From: Acanthosepion esculentum
Taxonomy: Eukaryota; Mollusca; Cephalopoda; Sepiida; Sepiidae
NCBI GenBank assembly: GCA_964036315.1
Contig: OZ038496.1
Location: forward strand, 13,968,622 to 14,032,621
Direction of reading: 5' to 3'
DNA length: 64,000 nucleotides
A model generated the notes under the pieces. That model was not told the origin of the DNA. It worked only from the letters and a program-made list of their open reading frames with translations, and ran no database searches. How positions within the stretch are numbered: the first letter of the stretch is position 1; each line of letters begins with the position of its first letter. This document shows positions 1 to 13,150 of this stretch, piece after piece. The position numbers and the translations under genes are program-made.

Positions 1-279
1 ATCAAGAACAAAGGCGGCACAATTGATTGTTGAGTCAAGAGGGCCAATGATTTTATCCTATGATAAATGTTTTTTTGATGTTTTTTTTTGTATTATTGTT
101 TAACATTAAAATAAAAATTTTGCTGTGGGCATCACTGCACATTCTTTCAAATCCATTATTTCATCAATTGTGAAAAAATGCACATGAAGTTTCCATGAAA
201 ATTTGAAGTATTACGGCTTTATTTGCAATTATGGAAGGAGAGTAAATAAGTAAATAATTTTGTCCACAACTCTGTATGG

Positions 280-288
<9 letters not shown>

Positions 289-334
<46 letters not shown>
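289..334. repeat. (TA)n microsatellite
   Basis: Uninterrupted TA dinucleotide run. Other TA tracts are listed separately. Confidence 0.97.
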
Positions 335-337
<3 letters not shown>

Positions 338-498
338 TAACCCGGATATAAGAGAGTTGTCGGGACCGGATAAGAAGTCTCTTATATCCGGGTTTGGTCT
401 ATTATATATACATTAACACAGGCTTTAATTTGGGACCAGAGAAAATCTTATATCCGGGTTTCTCTTATATCAGGGTCTCTTATATCTGGGTTACACTG
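334..498. mobile_element. Short MITE with pogo/Tigger-like terminal repeats
   Basis: The left end reads agtataacccggatataaga. The right end, read in reverse, is cagtgtaacccagatataag. Internal copies of the cttatatccgggtt motif add further short inverted repeats. The element sits at the edge of a TA microsatellite, consistent with TA insertion preference. The family label is inferred from terminal style only. Confidence 0.6.
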
Positions 499-654
499 CA
501 TATACATTTTTGAATTGGACAGTTCGGCCACAGAGAAGCAGACATTTCTCGGACATTCAGGCCGGTAAATGTTATTTAATACTGTTTATTATAAACAGAG
601 CATTTGCTTAAATACTTGTATCTATAAAAAGAACGTTAAACATATCATAAATGT

Positions 655-656
<2 letters not shown>

Positions 657-710
<54 letters not shown>
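657..710. repeat. (TA)n microsatellite
   Basis: Uninterrupted TA run of about 54 bp. Confidence 0.97.
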
Positions 711-711
<1 letters not shown>

Positions 712-1426
712 CTTCAAATATTATTTTTAGTGGATGCTCCTATTTGAGTAGATGATTCATTTATTTTAAACTGTGTTTATTTTCTTTACTGCCATTGCAA
801 TAATCTCAAGTGTACAGACTGGTAAACAACAAACTCTGTTTAAAATAAATGGAGCAACTACTCAAATACGGACATCAATAATGTTTAAAGTAACAGACAA
901 CAGACACATAAGTTTGGATGGGCTGAGAACTTATCAGCTCCCTTTTAGATATTCAGAATATTACACTTCACTTCAGGTCAAAACAATCTCATTCATTGTA
1001 AAAGCACTTAATATAGAGCTGATTTTCCAAGCTATAACTAGTTCAGTTGGATCATTACTGAGCACTCCATAAAACTAATCTTGAACAAAAATAGCTTATT
1101 CTATCCAGGGTGACTATCATTGTTATATAATGTTAGTTTTTCGATAATAGTCACTCAAACATGTGTACCCAATAAAAATAAAGTTTATAGTAATTAAAAT
1201 AATGCCAGATTAAAAAATCCATTGTTTAAATTACTGATACTTGTGTAAAAAAATTCTTTTAACTACATCTAAAACACGAGATGAAAAAGTGTGTCAGTTG
1301 AATATTATGACAATATTGAGTTTATTAAGTGGTTATCACCGATTTGCAGAACTTTTACTGGATATATAAGTGGACATTTAGGCCAACACCCAGCGACGAC
1401 CATCTATTTCATGCTTAAATGTAAAT
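711..1426. other. Intronic sequence, nothing recognised
   Basis: A 99-codon plus-strand frame (773-1072) crosses this stretch but shows no motif, no coding-like composition and no splice context. I see no element here. Confidence 0.5.
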
Positions 1427-1850
1427 GTGCATTGTGTTTTGGCTCAACTATTTATATATGCTGGCCAGTGATGCATCATGGGTAGGTTTATTGTATTATT
1501 CTAATAATTACTGGGTAGGCAGTAATGTTTCAAATTATTCTCGGGGCTATTAAGTGGAAATAATTGTGGATTCAAATGCAGTTTTTGGCTACTTTATAAT
1601 GTTTGTTAACTTATTATTGATTGCTTTGTCATTTGTTGTTGATTATTATTACATTTACTTGTATTTATGTGTGCAGTTGTAGTTTGTTAAGTTGTTTATT
1701 ATTTATTTTATTTATTTGAATTAATTTATTATACTTGTTCATTTTTAGTTTTTGATTTTCAAGTAATCTATTAAATACTTGTTTTTGTGTCTTCAGTTTG
1801 AGACAAGCACTGGTTGTTTATTTAGTAATTTGTGTTTGTCCAGGAAGGTG

Positions 1851-1883
<33 letters not shown>

Positions 1884-2170
1884 TTATTCTAAACATGTAT
1901 GAGAAATTAAAAACAAAATCATACCAAAAATATCATGGGAAATAAGGAAAACAGCACCAGCCTACAATAATAAATCCAAAAATTGTAAACTCTGTCTGGA
2001 GGAGAAAATAGCCATAATTACCTGCATTCAGATCTAAAATTATTTCCACTCAATAGCCCCTAGAATAATTTGAAACATAACCATTTAAACCCACCCAAAA
2101 ACCATTAGAATAGACCAACACACAATGTGTCACTGACCAACATATATAATCAGGCCAAAACAGAATGCAC
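1427..2170. mobile_element. Inverted-repeat (foldback) element
   Basis: The left arm at 1,427-1,581 is repeated in inverse orientation at 2,022-2,170. Shared landmarks include gtgcattgtgttttggc, tttcaaattattctcggggc and ctattaagtggaaataatt in the left arm. The inverse copies in the right arm carry a few substitutions and small indels. The spacer of about 440 bp is AT-rich and contains a short TA run near 1,850. This is probably a non-autonomous DNA element or two inverted copies of one repeat. Confidence 0.75.
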
Positions 2171-2328
2171 ATGGTCTGATGAGATTTTATACACAGATAA
2201 AAAATATATCTGTAAAAGGACAATATGAATAAAGACAAAAGGAAAACTTCTGTGCTTCATCCACTGATGGATTTAACATTTGTCTTGATAAAGTCTATCA
2301 GAAGACAAAACACATTGCCTAAGAGAAG

Positions 2329-2329
<1 letters not shown>

Positions 2330-2371
<42 letters not shown>
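2330..2371. repeat. (AT)n microsatellite
   Basis: Uninterrupted AT run of about 42 bp. Confidence 0.97.
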
Positions 2372-2372
<1 letters not shown>

Positions 2373-2844
2373 TAGTAAGGATTCTAGGTTTAAATAGGAA
2401 TTTGGGCATACTAAATGAATACAGTTTCCATAAAAAAAAACCCACTACAACACTAATTGTAGCAAACAACTAGCCCAAAGCTACTAGATCTCATCATTAA
2501 TATAGCACATCTGAAAAAAATTCCCACGGAAAAAAAGTGTCACATCTCATTTTTTATTTTTTGTCTTGTTGAGAAAGGATACAGGCATATCTGAAAATAC
2601 AGATTTTTTTTTAACATTGCGTCATGCTTTCATTTAGTAAATGGCCTACTAATATACAATAAATATTATTTGTCTTATTATCAATATTATCATTTTTGTT
2701 GTTTTTTCATTATCTTTTGAATTTCATTCATTAGCCTATTATATATAAATAAATAAAACAATTAAAAGTTTTATATGATCTTCAGAAAAGAAAAATAGTT
2801 TTATAGTCTTTATAAAGAAAAAAAAAGATTAAAAACTAGGAAAT

Positions 2845-3388
2845 TACCGTATATATCCGTGTATCATGCAACTTTTGAAGACCTAATTTTGAAGCTAATT
2901 TTAAGAGGGTCACATCATAAACAAGATATAAAATTAGTGTATGTACTGCTGACCTTGACTTTGGTATTGACTAAACTATATATCCATTTACTGTAATCAA
3001 AAAGTACAGCTGTATCTAAATTAAACATAATTTTGATAACACTGATGTTTCACTTAATTGTATCCAATAATAATGCATGTAATAGTCACATATTAGTATT
3101 GTATGATAAAATATAAACACAGCAAATATGCATCTTTTCTATAGTTTACATTTATAAGATGTTTTGTGGTTTCTTGTCCAGTTGTTTATGGATTAATGCA
3201 TTTATACAATGAGTATAGCATGACTAACGATAACTTAATCATTCTTTTTTAACTAGAAGATAGGAAAAAGAGGTTAGTCTATTGTAATTTAGGAACTCAC
3301 GAGATACATGATAAAATCATTTTTTATAAGTGAAAATTTGGGGGTTGCATGCTACACGAAATCGTGCATCACACGAATATATACAGTA
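2845..3388. mobile_element. TA-flanked MITE (Tc1/mariner-like ends)
   Basis: The left end TA-ccgtatatatccgtgtatca matches the inverted right end ctgtatatattcgtgtgatg-TA, with TA on both sides. The interior has no coding signal. The ends resemble those of the elements at 62,816-63,300 and near 39,407, suggesting one extended family with ends of the type TACYGTATWTWYCNGTGTA. Confidence 0.7.
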
Positions 3389-3829
3389 TATATTTTTGTA
3401 ACTGTTCTGTTCTAGAACAATGCTGTCAATTCAATAAGAGAATGTTTTGAGAAACAATACAAAACATGCATTCAACTTACCCCAATCCCTTTCTGTTGCT
3501 TAAAATTACACAAAAGAATTATTCTTAAAGAGAAACAAAAGACTAAAACTTAAGACATGTACACTTGATGCAGATGTGAAAACATGTACACAAATCAATT
3601 GGCTTTGTAGTGCCCGGAGACGGTTGCAGATATTAGTCAACAAGCGGAATAATAGGCACTAAAAGGTAAACAGAATCTATTGTAGTAAAGAACTGGAGAC
3701 AAGTACAACCATAAAGCTTTTTCACACACTCATCTAGATAAGATTATATGCTTTAAAGGAAGGCGTCGACCATAGTCGGGATTATCGAGTCAATGCGAAA
3801 TGACCCTTTCCTTAGCTGCATAGTATGTG

Positions 3830-4072
3830 CCTTGCCAGGGCTATATACAGTTCTGAATAATGAAGTTTTCCTTCTCATAGACCGGTTTCCACCCAAGGTT
3901 ATAGATCCCAGTTTGTCCTGATATTTACCCATAGCTGAGGGAAGAAGAGTTGGATTCATGCCTTTCCCAGGGGTTTTAGCATGTAAGTGAATGTAATGAA
4001 CTCAACTGGAATTCGAACTCAGCTCAATCAAAGCTGCAATCCATTACTCTACCATACACCCTCATAGGTCCA
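3830..4072 (-). mobile_element. tRNA-derived SINE, family A
   Basis: On the minus strand the head reads tggtagagtaatgg, an A-box-like sequence, followed about 30 bp later by gagttcgaattc, a B-box-like sequence. The body carries the recurrent block cttacatgctaaaacccctg then ggaaaggcatgaatcc. Related copies occur at 42.7, 43.3, 46.9-47.1 and 53.8-54.1 kb. It is polymerase III-type SINE architecture, not an intact tRNA gene. Confidence 0.75.
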
Positions 4073-4289
4073 CAAAATGAACAAATATTTCATAAATCTA
4101 TGAAGAAGCCAAAACAGATCTTGAAAGTCTGCAAAAATATTAAATTAAATATTTTCATTTAAAAGTCAGAAAGTTTATTAAAAATAAACATGTGTAATTG
4201 AGATACTTAGAATTTTGTTCCCCTTATTCTACCACAATTAATCATAGATATGTCCGTGGTTGGTTGAGGGGGTATAAATTTGGCCTTCT

Positions 4290-4291
<2 letters not shown>

Positions 4292-4354
<63 letters not shown>
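4292..4354. repeat. (AT)n microsatellite with one interruption
   Basis: AT run broken once by a TT step near 4,327. Confidence 0.95.
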
Positions 4355-4359
<5 letters not shown>

Positions 4360-5789
4360 CTTCCTTACAAAGTAAAAGGAAAGGAAAAGAATAAAGCAGA
4401 TAAATTTTTAAATTCCAAAAATTGTTTTTGCTTGTTTATAGTCCACTTTGTTCTCATGAAGAGTTTTTGTGTAACAGTGAATAGATGTGACACAGGAAGA
4501 TTTCTTTATGACTAACTGTTGCATCTGTCTGCTACACAGACTATCATGTGAACTGGTTGACTACTTGATATGTTGTCCTTTCATTTATATCTCACAAACT
4601 GATGTAATAGTAGCTACAAAGTGTTTCATTTCAAGGATATATCATTTCTAATAACTTAATAACTATGCATGCTTAAAAGCTGAAACTTTGCAAGTTATTA
4701 ACTTGATATTTATTTTAAATGCTGTGTATTTTTTATCTTTCTCAATTAATTATAATTAAATTTTATATTAAGTTGGCATCCACACAGTAGAGATATTGCA
4801 TCTTAAGAATTATTAAAAATCTTTTTGTCTGAAACTGATCAATAGAATATATTCTAATATGTCCACTAGAATTTCAATCTAATTTGTTCATTTTACCAAA
4901 TTTTAATTTATACAGATTTTTAAAGTTTTTTTTCTTTCTTCAAAAACACTAAATGTTCTTAGTACCTGTTGTAGAGTAACTAGCACCCCTTCAGCACTCT
5001 ACCAGATGACCTGGCTCATAGTCTTGAGTAGCCTACAATTAAGGACTTCAAAATTGATTAAGTTGGTACTAAGACGATTAATATTCGGACTGATCTTACT
5101 TCATTTGGCTATACAGCATTTAACCCTCCTCTATTCCTTGTAAGTTGTCTTGTTAATTGTTTTGTAACTTATTGTATGTAACTGTTAGCACCAGAAACTG
5201 GTACTGAATACAGATATTAAGCACTCATTCTTCTCTGTGTATCATTCACCACGACAATACAACAGTATCCCAGTTTGACTAATTATACTGTCAATACAAG
5301 AAACCAAAGATCAGTGTTAAAAAAGAAAACGTATTTTATATATGAATAACTTCACCAAATTTTAATAAACTCATTCTCTAATTGTCAGAGTACTTTATAA
5401 TTTGAATCTCAAGGAGATATTCAAAAAAAAAAAAATTAAATTAAAAAAAAAAAGAACTCAATTTATTTTGTCAGTGTTTACTGTATCAAAAAAAAAAAAA
5501 AAAAAAAAATGAAGATAATTATTAAACAGGCATGATAAAATTTTTATTTATACAATCAACGCTATTTGTTGAATGTAATGTAAAAAAGAATTTTTCTTTT
5601 TAAATCATTAGAAGTAAAAAATATCCAAACAAAAATGTATTAGCAACTAGCTGTCTTTACTAATGGGGATATTCCATAAGACAAAATACGTTTGTTTATT
5701 GATTTAGCGTAAGCAGAGAAGATCAGGATGTATAACCTATAACTATGTAGTCATTGTGTTTTTTTTCTTTGCTTTTAATAATGTTCACT

Positions 5790-6210
5790 CAATAAAGTCC
5801 AAGGGCCACTCAAGGTAGAGAGTTATTGTGTGGTGTTGTATGAGCATAAGAAAGAGTAAGAAGTGAAATTCTTGTAACTATGAAGGAAAGATAACAACTC
5901 TAGACAAGAAGGGGTCAAGATTTAATAATTGAATAACATTTCAGAATTCAATTGGAGATGATAAAAGTATAGTGTGGAAGTAGACTTCAAAAGAAACTGG
6001 AAATCCAATCCTAAACAGGAAACAAGGGATAACCATCTATGAACCGGATGATTGGGGGAGGAGATAAAAATAAATAAAATAGCGAAAAAATATTCAGAGT
6101 TCAGGTCAGAAGTATAGAGTTGGAGTAGATTTTAGAAGGGAACGAAAACTCGGTACTAAACAGGGAACAAATGATAAACCTCTACTCCTGTACAAAAGAC
6201 CAGGAAGGAG
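5790..6210. repeat. Dispersed repeat shared with 37,440-37,700
   Basis: The phrase gccactcaaggtagagagtta at about 5,805 recurs as accactcaaggtagagggtta at about 37,480. The reverse complement of a block at about 6,170-6,200 (ggagtagaggtttatc) recurs at about 37,570. This is therefore a dispersed repeat of unknown class. Confidence 0.55.
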
Positions 6211-7830
6211 TTTTTATATGATAAAATAAATGTAGATGCAGGTTGTTTTTCAACAGAATAATAACATTCTCAACATTGGAAAATACATTCAATGTGAAGG
6301 TTAATAAGAATGTAGTCATTGTTTCAAGGCTAAGGTAATTGTATTCTTTTTACTGACTCCAGTGGTAAATGTTCAAACCCAGATTTTAAAATATTATAAA
6401 TGCTGATTTTTAAGGCAAAAATATTCACTTGGAAAATTATGACAGAACCACCTTCTCCACTTTTCTCCACTATTCAGCTTTGTAAATATCAATAAAAATA
6501 AAATCACTAAAAAGGTATTAGATTTACCTGAAACTCTTTGACAAAAATGGAAGAGTGTTGCCTTCAAGACAATCACAGAATTTATTCTATCTGTAAATAA
6601 ACACAAATCATTCATATGTAGTGTTCATATAAATTAGTAGTTCCCAAGCTCCATCCAGATGCCACCTCCTTGGCTCCCAAGACACAACCCCTAACACCTC
6701 ACCCCTCCCACACCCATTTAAAGATACTTTCTTTATATTACATATAGTGCAAATTCAAAGCAATACCACATACACATCTTCGCTTTTGTAGTGATATCAG
6801 TCAGTTGAGATCTCATTAAATGAAAACCAGCTGAACCCGATTTGGAACATTTATTTTCCTACTACAGTTATCAGTATCATGAAGTTGAATTCACAAATAC
6901 AGGGCAAATGGCCAGGCAAAGAGAAATAGCTGAATGAAGATAATTTACTTCTTTTTTTTTTTTTTTTAGACAAGACAAAGAATAATGTTATCTATAAAAC
7001 TGACCAGTACCCATGAAAAATCAGAGATGAAGTGGGGGGTCTCAGAGAACAACACAAAAGAATGCTGACAGAAGAACACACCAAGCAGCTCCAAATGTTA
7101 AAATTTAATGATGACATAGAAGTTCGTATGACTTTGTAGGACAGGCAAGTAGGTTATACAGTTGTATATTTTACTGTTTACACACAAGTCTCTGTCTTTC
7201 ATGGGTTTGTATAATTTTTAAACAGAAACTTGAAATTTACCATTATGGAAGAACATGGAATCTGACATTTTAGAACATTGAGAACTTGCCACTCTAAAGA
7301 GGTTTAAAATAATGAAGGATATAATGAACAGGTATACAAGATTGTCATTTTTTATAGATTTGCTTAGATTAGAGATTTTTTCCATTTCAAGATACATATC
7401 TATACACATTTGTGTATAAATGTAGCTATGCATCTGTGTAGACACACACGGGTATAAATATATTTACATATCTGCGTGAAGAAACTATGGCAAAATATTC
7501 TGTTACCTCTAAAATGTTCTAATGACATTGTTTCTGAAAATGCTTAAAAAGGAATAATTCTTACTGATGCACAAAAAGAGGACAGGGGAGATAAAAAAAA
7601 TAATCAGAGAAGAAGGAACAAGTTCATTAACAAAATCTATCAAATTTAGTTCATATATTGAACACTAAGAAGAATCAATTTCAATCTAAGAAGAATCCAT
7701 TAATATAAACGTAATATTAAACTATCTGATCGGCCTCAAATATAAAGTTTATCAATCAAAATTAGATCAATGATCCACAACAGAATTAAACCAGCTCATA
7801 CAGACTGATCAAACACATGTACACATAAAC

Positions 7831-7951
7831 ATTAAAATTAAAATTTTTTTAAAAATTTAACATTTTTTAAAAAATTTAAAATTAAAAAAAAAAATTTAAA
7901 TTTAAAAAAAAAAAATTTTAATTTAAAAAAAAATTTAAATTTTTAAAAAAA

Positions 7952-7990
<39 letters not shown>
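7831..7990. repeat. Low-complexity A/T block
   Basis: About 160 bp built almost entirely of A-runs and T-runs, with many short self-complementary aaattt steps. It ends in a 20-base A run. Confidence 0.9.
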
Positions 7991-7993
<3 letters not shown>

Positions 7994-9039
7994 AATGAAC
8001 TTTTGGCAATCTTTAATGTTTGTGCCTTTAAATCCTATCAATTGTTGATTGTTGATTTGGTATTAGATTAGAATTTCTATATTAGAATATTAAATGTTAA
8101 CTTTTAGAAGACAATGAAGGGACTTTAACAACCACGATTTAAACAAAATTATCAAAAAAAAAAAATAAAAAATAAAAAAATGGAGAAAAACTAGTTATAA
8201 AACATGCGTGATTAAGGTGACAAACAAACATCCTAAAATCTGTCTCTTTTATAAAAAAAAAAAAAATTGGGAATCAAATATAAATAAATAAAGTGCAGAG
8301 GTTTTAATAGACGAACAAGGATTTTAATCACTCATTAAAAATTGTTAAGAAAGGATTTTTAAAATCAATACATTTAAGAAGGCATTTCATTATCAAACTC
8401 CTAGAATAACTTGTTATATCCAAACTTAATTGAAAAATAAGAAAAGTTAGATATAAAAACTAACAAGTTGTGAAGTCTCCATGACTGAATGGAAAAGAGG
8501 AATTTTTTGTTGGCAATGTTCAACCTTTGTGCATGCAATAAAACATTGTGTCAAAAGTACTCTTTTTTCTTGACATTGTTATTATTTTGTACTACCTTCA
8601 CCCCCTCAGCAAAGTTAGTTTTAAAATGTGATGATTAGAACTTTAATAAAACTCAAACAAGTGAATTTATACATTTTCTGTTTCTTGAGAATTTACAACA
8701 AAAATATTAAATTCTATTTATTAGATTGTTTATTTACAAGAATAAATTTATATTTACAACATTCTAAAAATGCAAGCCACCTAACACAACACAATGTTCA
8801 TCATTTATTAATTTATAAAGTAATAATTATAAAAACAATTTTTTTTATGCATAAATTTATAGAAATTTACTAAAGCCAAAAATATGTAAACCAATTGTAA
8901 TGAAATCTTTATTATTTAGCGTTTTTATAAAGTTTGAATTGATTGGCAATTTGCTGATGTTTTGCCAATCATTACAATTAGTTGAAAATTTGGTAGGTTT
9001 TTATTAATTCTTGAATAAAAAGATTTCAAATTTCTTTCT

Positions 9040-9215
9040 TTATAAAATGATAAACAATAAAACTTTATAAAATGGCAAATAATAAATATTGCATTGTACT
9101 TAGTGCAAATATTTTTATAATCATGTAAATAAATATTGTTGAGGGAGTTTTAGTAATTCAAAGTAATACTAGTGTCAAAAGAAAAACCATCCTTTTGACA
9201 CTGGTTTTTTTTTGT
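9040..9215. repeat. Dispersed repeat with gtgtcaaaag hairpin
   Basis: Contains inverted arms gtgtcaaaag (9,172-9,181) and cttttgacac (9,192-9,201). A related segment with taaatattgcattg, a taaata run and gtgtcat...ccttttgacac is at 55,730-56,000 in the same orientation. A MITE family is likely but not proven. Confidence 0.5.
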
Positions 9216-11742
9216 TTTGCAGACATGAAGATTAAACATTGTCATTTTGTCTATTTTTGCAAATTTATCTCCAGCAGATTTTATAACAGAATGTGCCTTA
9301 TAACAAATACAGGGTTCATAGCAAAAATATAAAATATAATAACAGTTTATTCAATGTTTATTCTAGCCAATAAGTAGATTTTTCAAGGTTAAAACTTGCT
9401 TAATCAAGGTCTTTTTCAGACCCAAACAACAGGTTTTTGTAGCTCTGGTTAAACAGCATAGTCAGTTGGGTTGCTGGCAAAATTCAGTTTACATCAGACA
9501 AATCACTGACACACCATTTTCAGAAAACATTTAAGAACTTGATGTCAACACAGAAAAAAAAACCCAGAAATTCATACAAATGACTGTATTTCTTACTATT
9601 TATCAATTTCAAAATTTTGTTGCAAAGACTAATAATTAATTAATACATTAACTCTATGTATAAGTTTTAAGGAAAGACAAGCACAGAAATATTAGAATAA
9701 AGATACCGTGAGAGAAATGATTTGTTATCTTGAAATTATTATACTGTAAGTAGTTCAAAATATATTCAAGAAGTATAAAGGATTCAAGTCTGAATTTGTC
9801 AATAATACAGTGACATTTTCAAGGATCTCAAGACTATTTTCAATTTTTTTTTCAGAATTTTAAGTCCTTTTAATAGGTACCTCCACTTTTTTTGCTGAAA
9901 AACAGCATAGCATGATGAAAAAAAGGCCCCAAACTTAATAAAAACCAAGTTTTATCATCAAAATGTTTTATTATTATTAAAAGGAAAGACCAAAGTTTTT
10001 TTCGTTATTTTATTAAATTTTTTAATCCTTTCTATCATGTTCAAAATTTTGGTTAAAAATCTTTTTATTTTATTTTTTTTGCATCAGTGGTTGATGTAAT
10101 ATTTGCGATTAATGTTTTTGTCGTTTTTTTTCCAGTGAAAAATAATTCTTGCAAAAAATCAAGTAATTGTCAGATTTTAATGGAAATTTCAGGACTTATT
10201 CATGAAAGGATGAAATTATTTTTGAAATTTTTTTTTAGAAAATCTTGGTTAAAATTTTTTTTTTTTAATGTTATCCTCCCACTTACTTAATTTTATGTTA
10301 TTTCGAGAAATTAAATTGCAATCCCAAAATTTGTTTTATTAGTTAAAAGCAGGACTCCTTAGAGAATGTAAATCAATTTTTTTTTTTCTCAAACAACCAA
10401 TTTTTTCCAGAAAATCTGCTCAGTATCTTAAAATAAAAAATGCAATAAAACTATGACATTATTTAAATAGAAAAGTTTTTAATTGCTTTTATAAATAAGA
10501 TTTATTAAGGATACTATTGTCTTAAGAAAAAAATTTTTTTTTTTGATAATGAATTTTTACGAGAATTGTTTCCATTTTTTTATTTTAATTATAATAATTT
10601 ATAATATTATAAAGCGTTTAAAATTCTGCAATACTTCAATCCAGTTAGGTGATATTATTATTAAGTGAAAACTATATTTACGAATCAAAAATTGAAAAGC
10701 TCAATATAAGTTGCTTATACCCAATATTTAAAAAAAATTTTGAATTTTTTATGTATATAAAATATTACATAACTTGCCCCTGTTTGAAAGTATGGTTGAC
10801 CGTATATGATATAATCAGAAAATAAGAGTGATGACTATAGTCAAGTTAAATTCAATATTCTTAAAATTAGATTATTGAGAATATTTTCCAACATTTTTAA
10901 GATCACTGAGTACTTAAAAATTATATTAAAAAGGTACTCACCCATCATTTTCTTAAATTATGCTTTAACATATAAAGTCTCCAGTGAACAGCAGTAAAGG
11001 TATTGACAGATTTTATCATCACTTGTCAAGTGATCTACGAGTGACAAGCAACAGTGATAAGTGTGTAATCACCGCTACCATTTGTTTTAAAAATCCATTT
11101 CTCTGATATTTTAAACTTAAAGTAATATTTTTTTTTCAAATCAGATTAATTATACTTTAAATCAGCAAATATTCCTCAAATGAAGTTTCAGGAAAGTACA
11201 TTTTATTTTTGGAACATTTTTAAAACTGTGAATTAACTTTTGCTTACAAATGTGTCAAAAATGGCAGATTTTGTGAAAGCGAGCAAAATATTGAGGTTCC
11301 AATCAATATAATTTTTATTTGAAATACACCAGAGTATTTTACTTACTGGAAATAGTAAATTTAATCATTTAGCTTTCAATTAAAGCTAAAATTAAATCTT
11401 TTTCAATTTTAAAAATTCATTTTAAACCTTAGGTACCGAAAATTCAGTGAAGGTACCTGCCTTTTAATATTTTTTATAATACATTTCCGCTAGAAACCCT
11501 GAAATGGTACTTTTTTGTATCCAGAAGCTCAATCAAAACATCCTATACAACAACATCAAAAGGCAGAAAAGCATTTATGTAAGTCTCTATGAGAAAAATT
11601 CCTGTCCCTAAAACCAGAATAAGAGAAGTTTGGAGGAGCCACCCAAGACTGTTAACAGATTATCTCTCCCTTGTTACTTCAGGTCCTTTGATTCAAGTCA
11701 AAGGAAATGGAAAATAACACCTGCTATACAACAGTCTCCTAC

Positions 11743-11862
11743 CTGACAGTATCTGAAGAGGCCATATTCTCCTTTCTGCCAGAAGTAAGTAAAATGGCCA
11801 TAGCCTGAGAGAAAAAGGTATGATGACACCAAAACTCGTACATGCATGTAGATAGGTAAAAC
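11743..11862 (-). CDS. CASD1: CASD1 exon k (last exon seen; Cas1p domain)
   Basis: This 120-bp exon is phase 0/0. The acceptor follows a 20-base polypyrimidine run (CCAG) and the donor is GTAGGA. The 40 residues begin VLPIYMHVRVLVSSYLFLSG and continue YGHFTYFWQKGEYGLFRYCQ. They match the vertebrate FLPVYMHIRVLVAAYLF and GYGHFSYFW segments. The remaining C-terminal exons, including the MDRPYQFYYF region, were searched for by eye in 1-11,742 and not found, so they probably lie left of the window. Confidence 0.97.
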
Positions 11863-11937
11863 CTGGAAAAAAAAAAAAAAAAAAAAGTGTAGACTTGCAA
11901 TCACATACAAAAACAAACATCAAAGTGGACAGAATGT

Positions 11938-12046
11938 GACACAGGGGGTGCTGAAAATGTCAAAATCTGACCCAAAGACTAAACATCAGAATTTTTTTTT
12001 AAAGGTTACTTGATGGAACTAAAGACTTTTTCAGCACCCCGTCATA
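11938..12046. mobile_element. Small hairpin MITE
   Basis: The left end gacacagggggtgctgaaaa is mirrored by the right end ttttcagcaccccgtc, about 110 bp apart. It lies 76 bp upstream (in transcription order) of exon k, close enough to matter for acceptor recognition. Confidence 0.5.
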
Positions 12047-13107
12047 TTAGCTTAATTTGGATATGAAGTTTTCACTGTATAATGTTCAGTCTATCTGAGG
12101 AACGGAGAAGCACTGGGTTAAGTGAATTGACAAGGGTAGAGATTGTGTTGAAAGATAAATATTTGTTATATAAAATCAATGCTTTCTCATCATTAGACTA
12201 CAGATATAGTGATTTATCTACACACACGCACACATATACGAGGGGTACTGTTGAGTTGTCAGGTTTTCAAAAGATCCCTACAATATGTCATGAATATATG
12301 AGGGTTATGATGAAAATTTCTCAACCCAACTCACTTCTAAAAATCTGACTAAAACAAAAATCAGAATTAACACACTTACGCATGTTGAAATCATCACAAT
12401 ATCTAATATTGTTGAAGTTATTGTTAACATTTTTTGCAAGAACTATAAAAAAAAATCCCAAATAGAATATAAATTTACGAACAGCCAGAGACGACCAGCT
12501 GAAGTCCATAAGGAAGTGGAAACTATTTATAAAAAGGAGTCATAATCATTTTAGCAGATAAGTTGGCCTATCACCTGGCCAGTAGTCTTTGCATGTTTAG
12601 TGAACAGAAGTACAAGTTTATCCCTTTTTCCTGTTTCGGATATGGTTCCTTTCTTCCATGGCACTTAATGATTTAACGGTCTTAACTTTTTGGTGATCTC
12701 ACTGATCAGTGGATGCAACTTCTCATTATGAGAGTACGAGGTTGGAATTTTTCTGGTTGCTGCATCTGACTGATCATGAGGGGTCCAAACACTTTGGTAG
12801 CACTTAGAGAAGCTGCTCTGATCAACGGTTGCATAATACCAGGGTATTTGTAGTGTCATGAGGCCACATTATACTTTAGTCTTAGACACTTTCTAACCAG
12901 TTTGTATTGCCATTGATGATGGATAGTGATAATTATTTTGGCCTTTTTCTATTTAAAACAATCTTCTTATGAGAGATACAATGACAAGAAATACAAGTTG
13001 GGGGGGAGTGGAATGATTTTTTAAAAAAACATACAAATATAGCAATCTTAGTAGACAATTTGGCATCTTGAATGTTGGCTGATTTCTATAGATTCCCACA
13101 TTCTCAT
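12047..13107. other. Intronic sequence left of the array, unrecognised
   Basis: This stretch is somewhat less AT-rich at 12,540-12,860. A 64-codon minus-strand frame there (12,665-12,859) has protein-like composition but no motif I recognise. It may be a decayed retroelement. There is no splice-site support for an exon. Confidence 0.4.
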
Positions 13108-13150
13108 AATTGAATAACCAGATTAATGCTTTGTTGTATTGTACGCTCTC
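13108..13150 (+). repeat. Diverged partial monomer flanking the array
   Basis: The bases attgaataaccagattaatg and the following ctttgttgtattgtacgct resemble the monomer segment attgaataaacaggttagtg then ctctgctgtattgtaagct. This diverged half-monomer is separated from the first array copy by about 150 bp of other sequence (13,151-13,301). It may represent the ancestral, unamplified context of the satellite. Confidence 0.6.

Larger units (their letters stand above)
4361..11742. other. Intron left of exon k: AT-rich, mostly unrecognised
   Basis: Apart from the repeats listed separately at 5.8-6.2, 7.8-8.0 and 9.0-9.2 kb, I see only AT-rich sequence with poly-A/T tracts (for example 5,486-5,508 and 6,954-6,968). 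No exon continuing CASD1 past the FRYCQ end of exon k could be recognised on the minus strand. Confidence 0.6.

Noticed and set aside
773..1072. 99-codon plus-strand reading frame, one of the two longest uninterrupted frames in the window
   Set aside because: No recognisable motif, no splice-site context and ordinary AT-rich composition; expected by chance in 64 kb.
4292..4354. Frame rich in YI dipeptides (4,198-4,515)
   Set aside because: Translation of an AT microsatellite.
10900..11010. Possible further CASD1 exon ending at a GTGAGT donor near 10,938
   Set aside because: The upstream minus-strand translation does not resemble the expected membrane segment after FRYCQ and lacks a good acceptor.
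12665..12859. 64-codon minus-strand frame with protein-like composition
   Set aside because: No recognised family, no splice sites; treated as a possible element relic only.
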